Assembly (NCBI GenBank): GCA_964017155.1 | Contig: OZ024854.1 | Coordinates: 69,458,754 to 69,522,753 of the forward strand | Direction: 5' to 3' | DNA: 64,000 bases | Source of the DNA: Oasisia sp. SBJ-2009 | Lineage: Eukaryota > Annelida > Polychaeta > Sabellida > Siboglinidae | In this document: positions 62,699 through 64,000 of the stretch, piece after piece | How positions within the stretch are numbered: position 1 is the first letter of the stretch | Layout of the letters: every line of letters begins with the position of its first letter | Position numbers and translations under genes: made by a program | The notes under the pieces: generated by a model | The model's input: only the letters and a program-made list of their open reading frames with translations | Told to the model about the DNA's origin: nothing | Database searches by the model: none

Positions 62699-64000
62699 AA
62701 CTGATCCCCCGTAGACGGATCGGACTTTGTCGTCGTTTTCCTCGATTTCTCCAACTAACACCCTGTTAAGGTCGCCAAATGCCTCGTCACCTCATCTAGC
62801 TAGTGGTTTCTTATTACTCCCGCCGTTTACCCTCCGGTCGGCACGAAATTATGTTGAAAAGAATGTAGACAGACATTTACGCTTCCCCAACTGATCCCCC
62901 GTAGACGGATCGGACTTTGTCGTCGTTTTCGTCGATTTCTCCAACTCAGGTCGCCAAATGCCTCGTCACCTCATCTAGTTAGTGTTTCCTTATTACTCCC
63001 GCCGTTTACCTGCCGGTCGGTACGGAATTCTGTTGAAAAGAATGTAGACAGACATTTACGCTTCCCCAACTGATCCCCCGTAGACGGATGGGACTTTGTC
63101 GTTTTTCTCAGTTTTTCCGACTATCACCCTGTTAAGGTCGCCAAATGCCTCGCTAGTCGTCTAATTATTTGATATTAGTGGTTACTTATTACTCCCGCCT
63201 TTTACCTACCGGTCGGCACGGCACGGCACGGAACAATGTTGAAACAGGTTTAAACATAAATTCTCGTTTCCCCAACTGATCCCCCGTAGACGGATCGGAC
63301 TTTGTCGTTTTCCTCGATTATCCGAAAGTTGGCAAAATGACGCGCACGGCCATTAGGCTTCCTCCAGAGAGTCGTAGTTACTCCCCGTGCGCGACACACG
63401 CCCGAGAAGACCGACCGGCGCGTCGAACTTTGCCGTTTTTCTCGATTCGCAGAACTGATCCCCCGTAGACGGGTAGGACTTAGTCGTTTTTCTCGATTTG
63501 TTTCCAAAAGTTGGCAAAACGACCCGCCCGGTCGGTCATTCGTCTACATGCACAAGTGATCTCTACCGTCGTCGAGTCCGTCTTTCCCGTCTGTCTCCCT
63601 CCGCCGGCCCGGGCCGGGCCGCGCCGCGCCGCGCCGCGCCGCGCCGGGCAAGGCCGCGCCGGGCAGTTACCGGCGCCCGGTCGGGCTTCGGAACGCGACC
63701 GACGGCAAGGCTTCGGCGCGCACGACTGGGCCGGGCTTCGGCATGCGACCAGCGGCCGGGCTTCGGAACGCGACCAGGTTTCGGCGCAAACTACCGGGCC
63801 AGGTTTCGGCACGCCGCTTGCTCAACTGATCCCCCGGAGACGGATCGGACTTTGCCGTCGTTTTCCTCGATTTCTCCAACTAACACCCTGTTAAGGTCGC
63901 CAAATGCCTCGTCACCTCATCTAGCTAGTGGTTTCTTATTACTCCCGCCGTTTACCCTCCGGTCGGCACGAAATTCTGTTGAAAAGAATGTAGACAGACA

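Larger units (their letters stand above)
4431..64000 (+). repeat. GC-rich higher-order satellite array of about 59.6 kb, open at the window end
   Basis: The array is built of diverged monomers of about 180-205 bp, each beginning AACTGATCCCCCGTAGACGG or a close variant, in the order A, (A'), B, C, D plus GC-rich tail. Units, counted from the A anchor after each tail, start at 4447, 5576, 6507, 7488, 8419, 9350, 10282, 11150, 12096, 13416, 14484, 15286, 16217, 17148, 18080, 18948, 19894, 21214, 22282, 23268, 24199, 25185, 26116, 27047, 27979, 28847, 29793, 31113, 32181, 33157, 34088, 34956, 35902, 37222, 38231, 39363, 40309, 41414, 42659, 43784, 44919, 46051, 46997, 48121, 49256, 50402, 51557, 52697, 54012, 55148, 56288, 57603, 58739, 59675, 60807, 61748, 62699 and 63824. 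From this layout I estimate about 270 monomers. No gene is supported inside it. It could be rDNA intergenic spacer or a chromosomal satellite. Confidence 0.95.

Noticed and set aside
5009..63894. Well over 200 open frames of 60-167 codons on both strands of the array, including an 85-codon minus-strand frame in most C monomers
   Set aside because: They overlap each other in several frames and on both strands, follow the repeat period exactly, and change frame or length whenever the GCCGC tract or a 1-bp insertion changes. The same anchor DNA is translated in different frames in different monomers. There is no start context, domain or codon pattern to support coding.
4431..64000. CRISPR-like array of repeats and spacers
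   Set aside because: The spacing is about 190 bp, the intervening sequence is itself repeated, and no cas genes are present; the flank is eukaryotic in character.
4431..64000. 18S, 5.8S or 28S rRNA gene
   Set aside because: No conserved rRNA core sequence was recognised anywhere; only the style of the array suggests an rDNA spacer.
4431..64000. Centromere identity of the satellite
   Set aside because: A conserved box in higher-order monomers is suggestive, but there is no sequence match to a known centromeric box, and the array's GC and CpG richness is equally compatible with rDNA spacer or another heterochromatic block.

Overview
The window looks like animal nuclear DNA, most likely from a marine invertebrate. 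The evidence is long (TA)n and (GTAT)n microsatellites, tRNA T-arm-like sequences of the kind left by SINEs, one intronless broken ORF resembling a multi-copy family of uncharacterised metazoan proteins, and a huge tandem array. There are no bacterial operons, ribosome binding sites or compact gene layout. The species cannot be fixed from the sequence. An octopus-like or other mollusc-like source is only a guess from the microsatellite style and the protein family.

Region 1 (1-4430) is AT-rich, non-tandem flank. It holds a decayed, repeat-like stretch (about 180-960), a broken protein-coding copy at 977-2128 with one in-frame TAG at 1727-1729, a pyrimidine-rich microsatellite near 2340, two isolated T-arm-like elements, long TA and GTAT microsatellites (3469-3755), and ten irregularly spaced copies of TTATTACATTATCGG that run up to the array edge.

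Region 2 (about 4431-64000, still open at the window end) is a GC-rich and CpG-rich satellite with higher-order structure. Diverged monomers of about 180-205 bp, here named A, B, C and D, each start with the same anchor, AACTGATCCCCCGTAGACGG. They are arranged A-(A')-B-C-D, and D carries a very GC-rich tail (G) with a (GCCGC)n tract and short subrepeats of about 25 bp. I count 58 higher-order units, the last cut by the window end, mostly 868-1146 bp with some of 1315-1320 bp. These sit in still larger repeats: a 7,798-bp tandem duplication with a visible hybrid C/D junction near 14,910, a 9,899-bp period, a 3,591-bp tandem duplication in the distal part, and a 6,688-bp spaced duplication. The left part (to about 38 kb) is dominated by four-monomer units and the right part by five-monomer units.

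Nothing in the array looks like a real gene. The many ORFs are repeats of the same DNA read in several frames on both strands. The best hypotheses are an rDNA intergenic-spacer-like array (GC-rich, nested subrepeats, no CpG decay) or a GC-rich higher-order satellite. No 18S, 5.8S or 28S sequence is in the window to decide between them. The most informative biology here is the record of unequal exchange written in the unit order.
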